Source: Methylobacterium phyllostachyos (lineage in GTDB: Bacteria > Pseudomonadota > Alphaproteobacteria > Rhizobiales > Beijerinckiaceae). From it: a DNA stretch of 64,000 nt. Under the pieces are notes generated by a model. That model ran no database searches. It saw only the letters and a program-made list of their open reading frames with translations, and was not told the origin of the DNA. Below, one piece after another: positions 33,470-43,418 of this stretch. The stretch covers positions 198,082 through 262,081 of the forward strand of contig NZ_FNHS01000009.1 of the NCBI RefSeq assembly GCF_900103445.1, written 5' to 3'. Position 1 is the stretch's first letter. Each line of letters opens with the position of its first letter. The position numbers and the translations under genes were made by a program.

Positions 33470-36400
33470 ATGACCGACGCGAAGCCCGAGACCAAACCCG
33501 TCGGACCCGGCGATCAGGTGATCCTGGTCGACGGCTCGTCGTTCATCTTCCGGGCCTATTTCCAGTCGATCAATCAGGACCAGAAGTACAATTCGCGCCC
33601 CTCGGACGGGTTGCCCACCGGTGCCGTGCGGCTGTTCTGCACCAAGATCGCGCAGTTCCTGCAGGACGGTGCCGCCGGCACGATGCCGACCCATCTCGGC
33701 ATCGTCTTCGACAAGTCCGAGGGCTCGTTCCGGAAGGAGATGTTCCCGGACTACAAGGGCCACCGCCCGGACGCGCCGGATGATCTCAAGCGCCAGATGC
33801 CGCTGATGCGCGACGCGGTCCGCGCCTTCGGCCTGCACGCCGTCGAGCTGCAGCGCTACGAGGCCGACGACCTGATCGCCACCTATACCCGCCAGGCCGA
33901 AGCCCGGGGCGCGGGCGTCATCATCGTGTCCTCCGACAAGGACCTGATGCAGCTCGTCGGGCCGCAGGTGCGGTTCTACGATTTCGAGTCGGGCTCCAAG
34001 GGCAAGCCTGGCTATCGCCCCGAGCGCAACCTCGACGTCGAGGCGATCATCGCCAAGTGGGAGGGCCTTCAGCCCAACCAGATCGGCGATGCGCTGGCGC
34101 TGATCGGCGATACCTCCGACAACGTGCCCGGCGTTCCCGGCATCGGCCTGAAGACGGCTGCGGCCCTGATCAAGGAGTTCGGCAGCCTCGACGCGCTGCT
34201 CGAGCGGGCCAGCGAGATCAAGCAGCCCAAGCGCCGGGAGACCCTGCTCGCCAGCATCGATCAGGCGCGGCTCTCGCGACAGCTCGTGGCGCTGATGGAG
34301 GATGTGCCGGTCCCGGTGCCGCTGGACGAACTCGGCGTGCCCAAGCCCGACCCGGAAAAGCTCGTCGGCTTCCTGAAGGCGATGGAGTTCAACACGCTGA
34401 CCCGCCGCATCGCCCAGATGCTGCACGTCGACCCCGAGGCGGTGAAGCCCGATCCGCGGCTCCTGCCGGGCGCCCGGCCGCACGGCTACAGCAACGGCGC
34501 GGGCGGCAGCGACGCGGTGCCGTTCTTCGGCGATTCCGTCCCGCCCGACCCCGAGACCGCGGCGGCCGGCACCGAGCGCCCGCCGGGCGCCGCCCCGCCG
34601 GAGGGCGGCGAGATCGACCCCTTCGCCGATCTCGACCTGCCCGACGCCCCCGCCAAGCCCCGGGCGCCCGTCGAGGCGACGCCGGGCAACGTGGTGGCGG
34701 CGCGCGCTGCCGAGGCGGTGGCGCCGTTCGACACCGCCGCCTACGAGACCGTCGCCAGCCTGGACCAGCTCGACGCCTGGATCGCCGAGGCCGAAGAAGC
34801 CGGGGTGATCGCGGTCGATACCGAGACCGACGCCCTCGACGCCCACAAGGCCGGCCTCGTGGGCGTCTCGTTGGCGGTGGCTACCGGCCGGGCCTGCTAC
34901 ATCCCGCTTGCCCACATCCAGGCTGCCAAGGTGCAGGCCGATGCCACCGACCTGTTCGGTGAGGGCGCCGCGGCCTCCGACGTGGCCGAACCGGTGCCTG
35001 GCCAGATCCCCCTGAAGGAGGCCATCGCTCGGCTGAAGCCGCTCCTGGAGAACCCGGGCGTCCTGAAGGTCGGCCAAAACCTGAAATACGATTGGGTCGT
35101 GCTGGCCCGATACGGGATCGAGATCGCGCCCTTCGACGACACGATGCTGATTTCCTACGTGCTCGATGCCGGCAAGGGCGGCCACGGCATGGACGAACTC
35201 GCCCGCCGCCATCTCGGCCACCAGCCGATCACCTTCTCGGACGTGGCCGGCACCGGCCGCAACAAGGTGACGTTCGACCGCGTCGCCATCGACAAGGCCA
35301 CTGCCTACGCGGCCGAGGACGCGGACGTGACCTTACGCCTGTGGCGGATGATGAAGCCGCGCCTCGTGGCCGAGCACCGGGTCGCGGTCTACGAGACTCT
35401 GGAGCGGCCCCTGCTGCCGGTGATCGCCCGGATGGAGCAGCGCGGCATCCGGGTCGACCGGGAGATGCTGAGCCGGCTCTCGGGCGATTTCTCGCAAATC
35501 CTCGTCCGCCTGGAGGAGGAGATCCAAGAGGATGCCGGCGAGAAGTTTTCGGTCGGCTCGCCGAAGCAGATCGGCGACATCCTGTTCGGGAAGATGGGCC
35601 TGCCGGGCGCCAAGAAGACGCCCTCGGGCCAGTGGGCGACGCCCGCCACGCTCCTCGAAGAACTGGCCCAGGCGGGGCACGAACTCCCCAAGAAGATCCT
35701 GGAATATCGTCAGCTCTCGAAGCTAAAATCCACCTACACGGACTCGCTCCAGACCCATGCGGATCGCGAGACGGCGCGGGTCCACACCTCGTTCTCGCTG
35801 GCGGCGACCACCACCGGGCGGCTGTCCTCGTCCGAGCCGAACCTGCAAAACATCCCGATCCGCACCGAGGAGGGCCGGCGCATCCGCCGCGCCTTCGTGG
35901 CGGCCCCCGGCAACCGGCTGATCTCGGCCGATTACTCGCAGATCGAGCTGCGGCTGCTGGCCCACATGGCCGACATCCCGGAGTTGCGAAAAGCGTTCGC
36001 GGACGGGATCGACATCCACGCGGCGACCGCTTCGGCGATGTTCGGCGTGCCGCTCAAGGAGATGACGCCTGACCTGCGGCGGCGGGCCAAGACCATCAAT
36101 TTCGGCATCATCTACGGCATCTCGGCCTTCGGGCTGGCCGACCGGCTCGGCATCGGCCGCGAGGAGGCCTCGGCGTTCATCAAGCAGTATTTCGAGCAGT
36201 TCCCGGGCATCCGCGACTACATCGACACCACCAAGCGGAGCTGCCGCGACAAGGGCTACGTCACCACCCTGTTCGGCCGGGTCTGCCACTATCCGCAGAT
36301 CCGCTCCAACAACCCGTCCGAGCGGGCCAGCGTCGAGCGTCAGGCGATCAACGCGCCGATCCAGGGCTCGGCCGCCGACATCATCCGCCGGGCCATGACT

Positions 36401-36616
36401 CGGATGGAGGCGGCGCTCGCCGCTAAGAAGCTCAAGGCGCAGATGCTGCTGCAGGTGCACGACGAGCTGGTGTTCGAGGTCTCCGAGGACGAGGTGGAGG
36501 CCGCGATCCCGGTGATCGCCGCGGTGATGGAGCAGGCGCCGGCGCCGGCTTTGACGCTGAAGGTGCCGCTGGTGGTGGAGGCCAAGGCGGCGGGGAATTG
36601 GCAGGAGGCGCATTGA
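33470..36616 (+). CDS. polA: DNA polymerase I
   Basis: A 1048-residue DNA polymerase I with all three domains. The 5'-nuclease domain (about residues 10-300) has VDGSSFIFRAYF, SSDKDLMQLV and GDTSDNVPGVPGIGLKTA. The proofreading exonuclease domain (about 430-640) has DTETDALD, DTMLISYVLD and YAAEDADVTL. The polymerase domain (about 640-1048) has RLSSSEPNLQNIPIR, DYSQIELRLLAH, KTINFGIIYGIS and QVHDELVFEV. A Pro/Ala-rich linker at about 335-420 makes it longer than the E. coli enzyme (928). It joins Okazaki fragments and fills repair gaps. Confidence 0.97.
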   Translation: MTDAKPETKPVGPGDQVILVDGSSFIFRAYFQSINQDQKYNSRPSDGLPTGAVRLFCTKIAQFLQDGAAGTMPTHLGIVFDKSEGSFRKEMFPDYKGHRPDAPDDLKRQMPLMRDAVRAFGLHAVELQRYEADDLIATYTRQAEARGAGVIIVSSDKDLMQLVGPQVRFYDFESGSKGKPGYRPERNLDVEAIIAKWEGLQPNQIGDALALIGDTSDNVPGVPGIGLKTAAALIKEFGSLDALLERASEIKQPKRRETLLASIDQARLSRQLVALMEDVPVPVPLDELGVPKPDPEKLVGFLKAMEFNTLTRRIAQMLHVDPEAVKPDPRLLPGARPHGYSNGAGGSDAVPFFGDSVPPDPETAAAGTERPPGAAPPEGGEIDPFADLDLPDAPAKPRAPVEATPGNVVAARAAEAVAPFDTAAYETVASLDQLDAWIAEAEEAGVIAVDTETDALDAHKAGLVGVSLAVATGRACYIPLAHIQAAKVQADATDLFGEGAAASDVAEPVPGQIPLKEAIARLKPLLENPGVLKVGQNLKYDWVVLARYGIEIAPFDDTMLISYVLDAGKGGHGMDELARRHLGHQPITFSDVAGTGRNKVTFDRVAIDKATAYAAEDADVTLRLWRMMKPRLVAEHRVAVYETLERPLLPVIARMEQRGIRVDREMLSRLSGDFSQILVRLEEEIQEDAGEKFSVGSPKQIGDILFGKMGLPGAKKTPSGQWATPATLLEELAQAGHELPKKILEYRQLSKLKSTYTDSLQTHADRETARVHTSFSLAATTTGRLSSSEPNLQNIPIRTEEGRRIRRAFVAAPGNRLISADYSQIELRLLAHMADIPELRKAFADGIDIHAATASAMFGVPLKEMTPDLRRRAKTINFGIIYGISAFGLADRLGIGREEASAFIKQYFEQFPGIRDYIDTTKRSCRDKGYVTTLFGRVCHYPQIRSNNPSERASVERQAINAPIQGSAADIIRRAMTRMEAALAAKKLKAQMLLQVHDELVFEVSEDEVEAAIPVIAAVMEQAPAPALTLKVPLVVEAKAAGNWQEAH

Positions 36617-36623
36617 GGCTATG

Positions 36624-36639
36624 TGATCGTTCGCGATCA
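36624..36639 (+). terminator. hairpin downstream of polA (UUCG-type)
   Basis: The sequence TGATCG-TTCG-CGATCA forms a perfect 6-bp stem closed by a TTCG tetraloop, 8 bp after the polA stop codon. It has no T-run but could end transcription or mark the polA 3' end before the AT-rich island. Confidence 0.4.
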
Positions 36640-36660
36640 GGGATTTGCGAGCACAATTAA

Positions 36661-37608
36661 ATGCGCAAAACAATAGATGTCCTCAATAAAGATTTGGCAG
36701 ACTATATAGATTGTCTTGCTGAATTATGCGATCAGGGACATCGTCGTTTTAGGGTGTTGCCATTCTTTAATTTTGATACAAGAGTCGAGATACTAGATAT
36801 CGACATTGTGGATCAATGGGAGGAGCAGGTAAAGCAGTTGCATTTGAGAAATCGGGATAACCTGCTAACAGATCTGAAGACAGAATATGGAACAATTGAT
36901 TTTGACCAAAAAGTGCAGAATTTTAAAGATATTGGTGCGGCGCCTATTTCCATAATTGCACAATATAATTTATTTGAAAGACAAATAAGGTCATCTTTCG
37001 TTTCCTGTAATTACTATCCCGCACTGACGGGCGCATGTGCTCTCGGAGAACGTATACTCAACCATTTGATTTTTGATTTGAAGGAATATTTCAAAAAATC
37101 GCCTCATTATAAGAAGATATATAGAAAAAAATCTTTTGATAACTGGGATTTTATGCTTTCCGTATTAACAGATTGGAATGTTTTATTGGCAGATGTGGTA
37201 CATAATTTTAATGAGTTGAAATTAATTCGAAATCGCTCGATACATTTTAGCTTGGCGACCTATGCTACGTTAAGAGATGATGCGCTAAGCGCTGTTCGTT
37301 TGATTTCCATGATTACTGGAAGTCAGTTCGGCGGCTTCGGAACCCAGCCATGGTTCATAGAGGGAACGAAAGGGGCGCCTTTCATAAAAAAAGAATATGA
37401 GAAAGTTCCGTTCGTTAGATTTTATTATTTGTCACAATCCTTCTTCGTTGGATTTCGACATAGTCTTGAGTTCAATGAGTACTTCAGGCCGTCGCAGATA
37501 GATTTTAATGACTATGGTGACGGGCAAATAACCGACCAAGAATTCTGTAAACGCTTCAACGAGATCGATCAAAGCGAAGTCGCTCGACGTCCTCAGAGAA
37601 GTCAGTAA
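36661..37608 (+). CDS. AT-rich island gene, HEPN-like hypothetical protein
   Basis: A 315-residue protein coded by DNA far richer in A and T than anything else in the window, using codons such as AAA, TTT, AAT and ATA freely. I do not recognise the family. It is rich in Lys, Phe, Tyr, Asn and Ile. A likely helical bundle includes the motif RNRSIHF (Arg190 to His195), which matches the R-N-x3-H catalytic pattern of HEPN nucleases, preceded by WNVLLADVVHNFNELKLI. The flanks (36617-36660 and 37609-37735) are also AT-rich. The composition points to recent transfer, and the HEPN-like motif would fit an RNA-targeting defence protein; both are inference. Confidence 0.7.
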   Translation: MRKTIDVLNKDLADYIDCLAELCDQGHRRFRVLPFFNFDTRVEILDIDIVDQWEEQVKQLHLRNRDNLLTDLKTEYGTIDFDQKVQNFKDIGAAPISIIAQYNLFERQIRSSFVSCNYYPALTGACALGERILNHLIFDLKEYFKKSPHYKKIYRKKSFDNWDFMLSVLTDWNVLLADVVHNFNELKLIRNRSIHFSLATYATLRDDALSAVRLISMITGSQFGGFGTQPWFIEGTKGAPFIKKEYEKVPFVRFYYLSQSFFVGFRHSLEFNEYFRPSQIDFNDYGDGQITDQEFCKRFNEIDQSEVARRPQRSQ

Positions 37609-37713
37609 GAATTTTCGGACGATGTGTAATTCATTTGCCTCTTTCGTTGGGCCGCGGATCCTGATCGAGGAATGATTTTCGTTAATGAATTAATTGAGCA
37701 GTGCGGTGCATCA

Positions 37714-38215
37714 TCAAGATGGAAAACGTATGTTTAGAACTTCGGAAATGAACGCATCTTTGGCCGCCCGGTAAAGCGCCATTGGCTGGTTCTGATAAGC
37801 TCGCTTGAGAGCGTTGTAGCGCTCCACAAGCGCCGGTTCGGACCGCAAAGCGTCAGCGAAGGGGTGGAACAGATCAAGGGCGCCGCCTTTGACGGTCAGT
37901 TGAACGCCGAGATGCGGCATCCGGCTCGCATCTGCGAAGGCTGAAAACTCTTCGGTTCGAATCGACCCGTCGTTACGGGCGAAAAGCCGTGCGAGCCGTT
38001 CATCGGCGGCCGCAAAGTCGGCGCGTTCGACGCGCACCGCTACGTCGAGATCACCCTTGGTCAGGCAACCCGGTATGGCGGTCGCCCCGACATGCCGGGT
38101 CTCCGCCGAGGCGGGCAACTGCGCGCAACTGATCGCTCACCGTCTGGAACAGGCGTTCTGCCGCCGCGCGAGCCGCTTCGCTATCGGCAAGGCGAAACAG
38201 TCCTTCGTCAGTCAT
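37714..38215 (-). pseudogene. GrpB-like nucleotidyltransferase-fold gene, apparently frameshifted
   Basis: Read on the minus strand, the frame from ATG at 38215 encodes a helical start (MTDEGLFRLADSEAAR and about 16 more residues) but then runs off into an unrelated tail. A second frame, offset by one base, opens after a TGA at 38137-38139 and encodes ASAETRHVGATAIPG and GDLDVAVRVE, a nucleotidyltransferase-like core of GrpB/UPF0157 type, ending at 37714. Joining the two near 38119-38131 would restore a normal protein; one extra base explains the shift. Alternatively the gene starts at TTG 38118 and is intact but short. Sequencing error is possible. It directly follows the AT-rich island. Confidence 0.55.
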
Positions 38216-38348
38216 GCCGTCCGCTTACAGCCTCCCAGGATCGATCCTGTCCAAGCGTTCTTACGCCGTCGATCGCTATCGTCGTCTTGGAGATGCCGCC
38301 AAAGCCAGCCATACGGCATACGCCCATGACGTGTACCGTTCAGAATTC

Positions 38349-40436
38349 GTGACCGACCCCCTCGCCTTCCTTGCCGGCGGCGGCGAAGCCGCGCGCATGA
38401 TCCGCGCGCGCGACTGGACCGGCCACCCCCTCGGCCCGCCGGAGACGTGGCCGGCCGACTTCCGCGCGGCACTCTCCCTCGTGCTCAACTCGCCGGAATC
38501 GATGATCCTGGCCTGGGGGCCCGATCTCCATTTCTTCTTCAACGACACCTACTTCCCGCTGCTCGGGCCGCGCCTGCCCTGGGCCATGGGGGCGCGGTTC
38601 GATGAAGTCTGGGCCGATGCCTGGGATCAGGCCAAGCCGATCATCGACGCCGCCCAGGCGGGCCGGCCGGAGCGCTTCGTCGACCTGCCCTGGCAGCTCG
38701 ATACCGACCGGGGCGCCCGGGACACGTGGTGGACGTTTTCGTATTCCCGCGTCCTCGATGCCGCGGGCGAGGTCGCCGGGCTGTTCATCCTCACCAACGA
38801 GACCACCGGCCGGGTGCTGGCCGATTCCGCCCTGGTCGAGAGCCGCGCCCAGCTGGAGGCCGCGCTCACGGAACTCGGCAGCCTCAACGCCACCCTGGCC
38901 CATCAGGTCGCGGAGCGGACCGCCGACCGCAACGCCCTGTGGACCCTCTCCACCGACATGATGCTGCGCAGCCTGTTCGACGGGACGATCACCGCGGTGA
39001 ACCCGGCCTGGACCGAGGTGCTGGGCTGGCAGGCGGACGAACTCGTCGGCACCAACCTGATGAACCTCATCCACCCGGACGATGTGGACCGCACGATCGA
39101 GGGGGGCGGGCGCCTCGCGGCCGGCGAGCGTCTGACGCGCTTCGACAACCGCTACCGCCACCGGGACGGCGGCCACCGCTGGATCAGCTGGGCGGCCCGG
39201 CCGGGGGATGGGGTGATCAACGCGGTCGGGCGCGACTTCACCGCCGAGCGCGAGCGCGCCGACGCCCTCGCCGCCGCCGAGGAGGCCCTGCGGCAGTCGC
39301 AGAAGATGGAGGCGGTGGGCCAGCTCACCGGCGGCCTCGCGCACGACTTCAACAATCTGCTCGCCGGCATTTCCGGCTCCCTGGAGCTGATCCAGACCCG
39401 GCTGGCGCAGGGCCGGATGATGGATGTCGACCGTTACATCAACGCCGCCCAGGGCGCGGCCAAGCGTGCCGCCGCCCTGACGCACCGGCTGCTCGCCTTC
39501 TCGCGCCGCCAGACCCTCGACCCGAAGCCCACCGACGTGAACCGGCTGGTCGCCGGCCTGGAGGAGCTCATCCGCCGCACCGTGGGGCCGTCCATCGCGG
39601 TGGAGGTGAGCGGCGAACCCGGCCTCTGGCCCGCCCTGGTCGATCCGCCGCAGCTCGAGAACGCGCTGCTCAACCTGTGCATCAATGCCCGGGACGCGAT
39701 GCCGGAGGGCGGGCGGATCGCCATCGCGACCGCCAACACGCGGCTCGACGTGGAATCCGCCCGGCGCCTCGACATGCCGCCGGGGCAGTACCTCGCGCTC
39801 TGCGTCACCGATACCGGCACCGGGATGCCGCCGGAGATCGTCGGGCGGGTGTTCGAGCCGTTCTTCACCACCAAGCCGCTCGGGCAGGGCACCGGCCTCG
39901 GCCTCTCGATGATCTACGGCTTCGCCCAGCAATCGGGCGGGCAGGTGCGGATCGACTCCGCGGTCGGCCGGGGCACCACGGTCTGCCTCTACCTGCCCCG
40001 CCACGGCGGTGCGGTGCCGGAGGAGGATGCGCAGACCGTCCTCGGCGCGCCGCCCCGGGCCGCCCCCGGGGAAACCGTGCTGGTCGTCGACGACGAGCCG
40101 ACAGTCCGCATGCTGGTGACGGAGGTTCTGGAGGATCTCGGTTACACCGCGATCGAGGCGGCCGACGGCGTTGCCGGGCTCAAGGTGCTGCAATCCGACG
40201 TGCGGATCGACCTGCTGGTGACCGATGTCGGGCTGCCCGGCGGGATGAACGGCCGCCAGATGGCCGAAGCCGGGCGGGAGAAGCGTCCCGGCCTCAAGGT
40301 GCTGTTCATCACCGGCTACGCGGAGGCGACGGTACTGGGCCACGGTCAGCTCGCCCCCGGCATGCAGGTGATCACCAAGCCGTTCGTGGTCGAGGTGCTG
40401 GGCGCCCGCATCCGCGAGATGATCGGGACGGCTTGA
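38349..40436 (+). CDS. hybrid PAS sensor histidine kinase with receiver domain
   Basis: A 695-residue soluble hybrid kinase. Residues about 10-155 form a first PAS-like sensor (DWTGHPLGPPETWP and LAWGPDLHFFFNDTYFPLLG), residues about 200-300 a second PAS domain (GTITAVNPAWTEVLGW). HisKA follows with His332 in GGLAHDFNN, then HATPase ([22 protein letters not shown]) and a C-terminal receiver with Asp626 (TDVGLPGG). No membrane segment is seen. No LOV cysteine is present in the PAS domains. The start GTG at 38349 is chosen from its resemblance to relatives; an in-frame ATG at 38214 is possible but would abut the divergent GrpB-like gene. The signal is unknown. Confidence 0.88.
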   Translation: MTDPLAFLAGGGEAARMIRARDWTGHPLGPPETWPADFRAALSLVLNSPESMILAWGPDLHFFFNDTYFPLLGPRLPWAMGARFDEVWADAWDQAKPIIDAAQAGRPERFVDLPWQLDTDRGARDTWWTFSYSRVLDAAGEVAGLFILTNETTGRVLADSALVESRAQLEAALTELGSLNATLAHQVAERTADRNALWTLSTDMMLRSLFDGTITAVNPAWTEVLGWQADELVGTNLMNLIHPDDVDRTIEGGGRLAAGERLTRFDNRYRHRDGGHRWISWAARPGDGVINAVGRDFTAERERADALAAAEEALRQSQKMEAVGQLTGGLAHDFNNLLAGISGSLELIQTRLAQGRMMDVDRYINAAQGAAKRAAALTHRLLAFSRRQTLDPKPTDVNRLVAGLEELIRRTVGPSIAVEVSGEPGLWPALVDPPQLENALLNLCINARDAMPEGGRIAIATANTRLDVESARRLDMPPGQYLALCVTDTGTGMPPEIVGRVFEPFFTTKPLGQGTGLGLSMIYGFAQQSGGQVRIDSAVGRGTTVCLYLPRHGGAVPEEDAQTVLGAPPRAAPGETVLVVDDEPTVRMLVTEVLEDLGYTAIEAADGVAGLKVLQSDVRIDLLVTDVGLPGGMNGRQMAEAGREKRPGLKVLFITGYAEATVLGHGQLAPGMQVITKPFVVEVLGARIREMIGTA

Positions 40437-40491
40437 CCGCAGCGCCGGTTCGGGCCTCATCGGCGGAACACGCCAGGGAGGACGAGACGCC

Positions 40492-41463
40492 ATGAAGGCG
40501 CTGCTGTGCACGCGGCTCGACGGGCCGGACCATCTGGAGATCGCCGAGCGGCACGATCCCGTCCCCGGACCGGGCCAGGCCCTGGTGCGGATCCGGCTGG
40601 CGGCGCTCAACTTCTTCGACACGCTGATCGTGGCCGGTCGCTATCAGGTGAAGCCGCCGCTTCCGTTCTCGCCGGGGGGCGAGGGTGTCGGGGTGGTCGA
40701 GGCGCTGGGGGAGGGGGCTGCCGGCGTCGCCGTGGGCGACCGGGTGATCGTCCATGCCGGGCACGGCTGCTGCGCCGAGACGATCTCCGTCGATGCCAGG
40801 CGGCTCACGCCAGTGCCGGACGCGGTGCCGGACGAGCAGGCGGCCGGACTCACCATCACGTACGGCACCTCACTCCACGCCCTCGCCAACCGGGCGCGGC
40901 TTCAGCCCGGCGAATGGCTCGCGGTGCTCGGCGCCTCCGGGGGCGTCGGGCTCGCCGCCGTGGAGCTCGGTCGGCTGATGGGCGCCCGGGTGATCGCCTG
41001 CGCGTCGTCCGAGGAGAAGCTCGCCGTCGCCCAGGCCCACGGGGCCGAGGCGGGGCTGGTCTACGATCCCGCGACCCTCAAGGACGAGCTGCGCCGGATC
41101 TCGGGCGGCGGGGTCGATGTCGTCTACGACGCGGTCGGCGACGCCTATGCGGAGCCGGCCTTGCGGGCGCTCGGCTGGCGCGGACGCTACCTCGTGATCG
41201 GCTTCGCCGCAGGGGACATCCCGCGGCTGCCCCTCAACCTGATCCTCCTCAAGGAACTCGACGTGCAGGGCGTCCACTGGGGCGCTTTCCTCGACCGCGA
41301 GCCGGAGGCGCATCGGGCCGACCAGCGCCGGCTGCTCGACTGGGTCGCCGCGGGCAAGCTCACCGCGCAGGTGCACGGAACCTACCCCCTGGCCGAGTTT
41401 TCGGAGGCGTTCGGCCTGCTGACCCGCCGGGCGGCGGTCGGCAAGGTATTGCTGCGGCCCTGA
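40492..41463 (+). CDS. zinc-free quinone oxidoreductase (MDR family)
   Basis: A 323-residue medium-chain dehydrogenase/reductase of the NADPH:quinone reductase group. The GroES-like N-terminal part contains LNFFDTLIVAGRYQ and FSPGGEGVGVVEAL; the Rossmann part has ASGGVGLAAVELG and YDAVGDAYAEPAL. The zinc-ligand residues of alcohol dehydrogenases are absent. These enzymes reduce quinones or enoyl compounds with NADPH. It follows the hybrid kinase gene by 55 bp on the same strand; a functional link is not evident. Confidence 0.9.
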   Translation: MKALLCTRLDGPDHLEIAERHDPVPGPGQALVRIRLAALNFFDTLIVAGRYQVKPPLPFSPGGEGVGVVEALGEGAAGVAVGDRVIVHAGHGCCAETISVDARRLTPVPDAVPDEQAAGLTITYGTSLHALANRARLQPGEWLAVLGASGGVGLAAVELGRLMGARVIACASSEEKLAVAQAHGAEAGLVYDPATLKDELRRISGGGVDVVYDAVGDAYAEPALRALGWRGRYLVIGFAAGDIPRLPLNLILLKELDVQGVHWGAFLDREPEAHRADQRRLLDWVAAGKLTAQVHGTYPLAEFSEAFGLLTRRAAVGKVLLRP

Positions 41464-41626
41464 TCGAGCGGACGCAGCAGGCGACCGCGCAGCCTGAAAT
41501 CCTGAGCGTCCGGCGAAATCGTCGTGACAGCTCTGCGCTGGTTGCATCGAGTAATGCGAGCGATTTTGTGCTCGTCGTCACCGTCTTGTGTCAAAAACCC
41601 AGCGTCAAAACGTTGGAGAAAGTGCG

Positions 41627-43309
41627 ATGAATTCGTTGCGGGGCGTCACTTTTAAATTGGCGGTGCCATCTTTGATTGGATTTCTCTTATTGATTGCTAC
41701 GACGTATGAAAATTTGTCTCAGATCGCCTCTGTTGCGACATCTGCCTCGGAAATTCGTGACACGTGGATGCGGAAGGATGCCGAGCTGAGCGCACTTCAA
41801 TTCACGGTTCTTCGCTATCACACGACGACGATACGCAAAGTTGTGGCCACTGAAGACCGTGAGAACCGGGATCTCGATCAAGAATTCGTCGAGATGGATG
41901 CCGCGATCCCCGAGGCGTTCCGGCGGTACCGGACCTTGATCGGCTCCCCCCGCGAGGCGACGCTCTGGAATACGTTTGAGACGCGGTGGCAGGGTTATCT
42001 CACGGCCCGCGGCGTGATCATCGCCGCCCTCAAGCGCGGCGATCGGGATGCGGCCCGCGACGCTATTGCCCCGGCCCGCCAGCCGCTGGTCGACACGTTC
42101 GGTGCCCTTGCCGACCTCGCACGCGTCAACGCCGAGGGCACAAAGCTGTCCACGGAACGGGCCGAGGCGGCCTATCGGACCGCCTGGACCGTGTCGATCG
42201 GCCTGTTGCTGGCCGGCCTGCTGGTCACCGGGGCGGGTCTCTGGGTGGTCTGGCGTATGGTGGCACGGCCGATCCGGTCCCTGGCGGGCGTCATGGGCCG
42301 CCTCGCCGCGGACGATCTGACCGCGACGGTCTCCGGCACCGGGCGGCGCGACGAGATCGGCGCCATGGCGGCCTCCGTCCAGATCTTCAAGGACGGGCTG
42401 ATCCGGGCCCGCGCCCTCGAGGCCGAGGCCGTCCAGGCCCGTACCGGCGCCGAGGCGCAGCGCCGGGCGGGCATGCGCCAGATCGCCGACGCGTTCGAGA
42501 ACGCGGTCGGGGGCATCATCGGCACGGTTTCAGCGGCGGCCTCGGCGCTCCAGGGCACGGCCGCAATCATGAGCGAGACGGCGTCCGGAACGGCCGACCG
42601 CTCCAGGCGGGTGGCCAGCGCGGCCGAGACCGCCGCCGGCAACGTCAACACCGCGGCCTCGGCGGCCGAGGAACTCGGCTCCTCGGTCCAGGAGATCGGC
42701 CGTCAGGTGTCGAGTTCCGCGGCGCTGACCCAGTCGGCTGTCGAGGAAGCCGACGCCACCGCCCATCTGGTGCAGGATCTGAGCGGTGCGGCCTCGCAGA
42801 TCGGCGATGTGGTGACGATGATCACCACGATCGCCGAGCAGACGAACCTCCTGGCCCTCAACGCCACGATCGAGGCGGCCCGGGCCGGGGAGGCGGGCCG
42901 CGGCTTCGCCGTGGTGGCCGCCGAGGTGAAGGAGCTGGCCGGACAGACCGCGCGGGCGACCGAAGAGATCAGCGGCCATATCGCCCGGATCCAGGGATCG
43001 ACCGGCGATGCCGTGTCGGCCATCGGCCGGATCGGCGGGCGCATCCAGGAGATCCGCTCCGTCACGACGCTGATCGCCGCGGCGGTGGAGCAGCAGGGCG
43101 CGGCTACGCAGGAGATCGTCCGCAACGTCGCGCAGGCGGCGCAGGGGGCCGGCGAGGTCACCGGCACCATCACGGACGTCGCCGGGGCCGCGAAGGAGAC
43201 CGGGGCGGCGGCGGATCAGGTCCTCACCGCGGCCTCGGAGCTGACGCAGCATTCCGAGCAGCTCGGCCGCGAGGTGACACGCTTCCTCGCGACCGTGCGG
43301 GCCGCCTGA
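41627..43309 (+). CDS. transmembrane methyl-accepting chemotaxis protein
   Basis: A 560-residue chemoreceptor. An N-terminal membrane segment (about residues 8-28), a four-helix-bundle-like periplasmic sensor of about 150 residues, a second membrane segment (about 187-210), a HAMP domain (about 210-262) and a cytoplasmic signalling domain with the conserved hairpin tip ([23 protein letters not shown]). It relays ligand binding to CheA/CheW; the ligand is unknown. The ATG at 41627 has GGAGAAAG upstream and is preferred to an in-frame ATG at 41588. The first about 250 bp are clearly AT-richer than the rest. Confidence 0.93.
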   Translation: MNSLRGVTFKLAVPSLIGFLLLIATTYENLSQIASVATSASEIRDTWMRKDAELSALQFTVLRYHTTTIRKVVATEDRENRDLDQEFVEMDAAIPEAFRRYRTLIGSPREATLWNTFETRWQGYLTARGVIIAALKRGDRDAARDAIAPARQPLVDTFGALADLARVNAEGTKLSTERAEAAYRTAWTVSIGLLLAGLLVTGAGLWVVWRMVARPIRSLAGVMGRLAADDLTATVSGTGRRDEIGAMAASVQIFKDGLIRARALEAEAVQARTGAEAQRRAGMRQIADAFENAVGGIIGTVSAAASALQGTAAIMSETASGTADRSRRVASAAETAAGNVNTAASAAEELGSSVQEIGRQVSSSAALTQSAVEEADATAHLVQDLSGAASQIGDVVTMITTIAEQTNLLALNATIEAARAGEAGRGFAVVAAEVKELAGQTARATEEISGHIARIQGSTGDAVSAIGRIGGRIQEIRSVTTLIAAAVEQQGAATQEIVRNVAQAAQGAGEVTGTITDVAGAAKETGAAADQVLTAASELTQHSEQLGREVTRFLATVRAA

Positions 43310-43418
43310 GCGCTCTCCGCAGAAGCGAATGCCGGTTCTGCGGAGCGCACGTCACAACAGACGCTTGGAGCCGGGCTCGATTGCAACGCGATCGCACTCG
43401 GCTCGCAGCAAGGCGGGT

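Noticed and set aside
38340..40622. A 760-codon open frame on the minus strand
   Set aside because: It is antisense to a hybrid histidine kinase with full motifs, and is Gly/Arg/His-rich.
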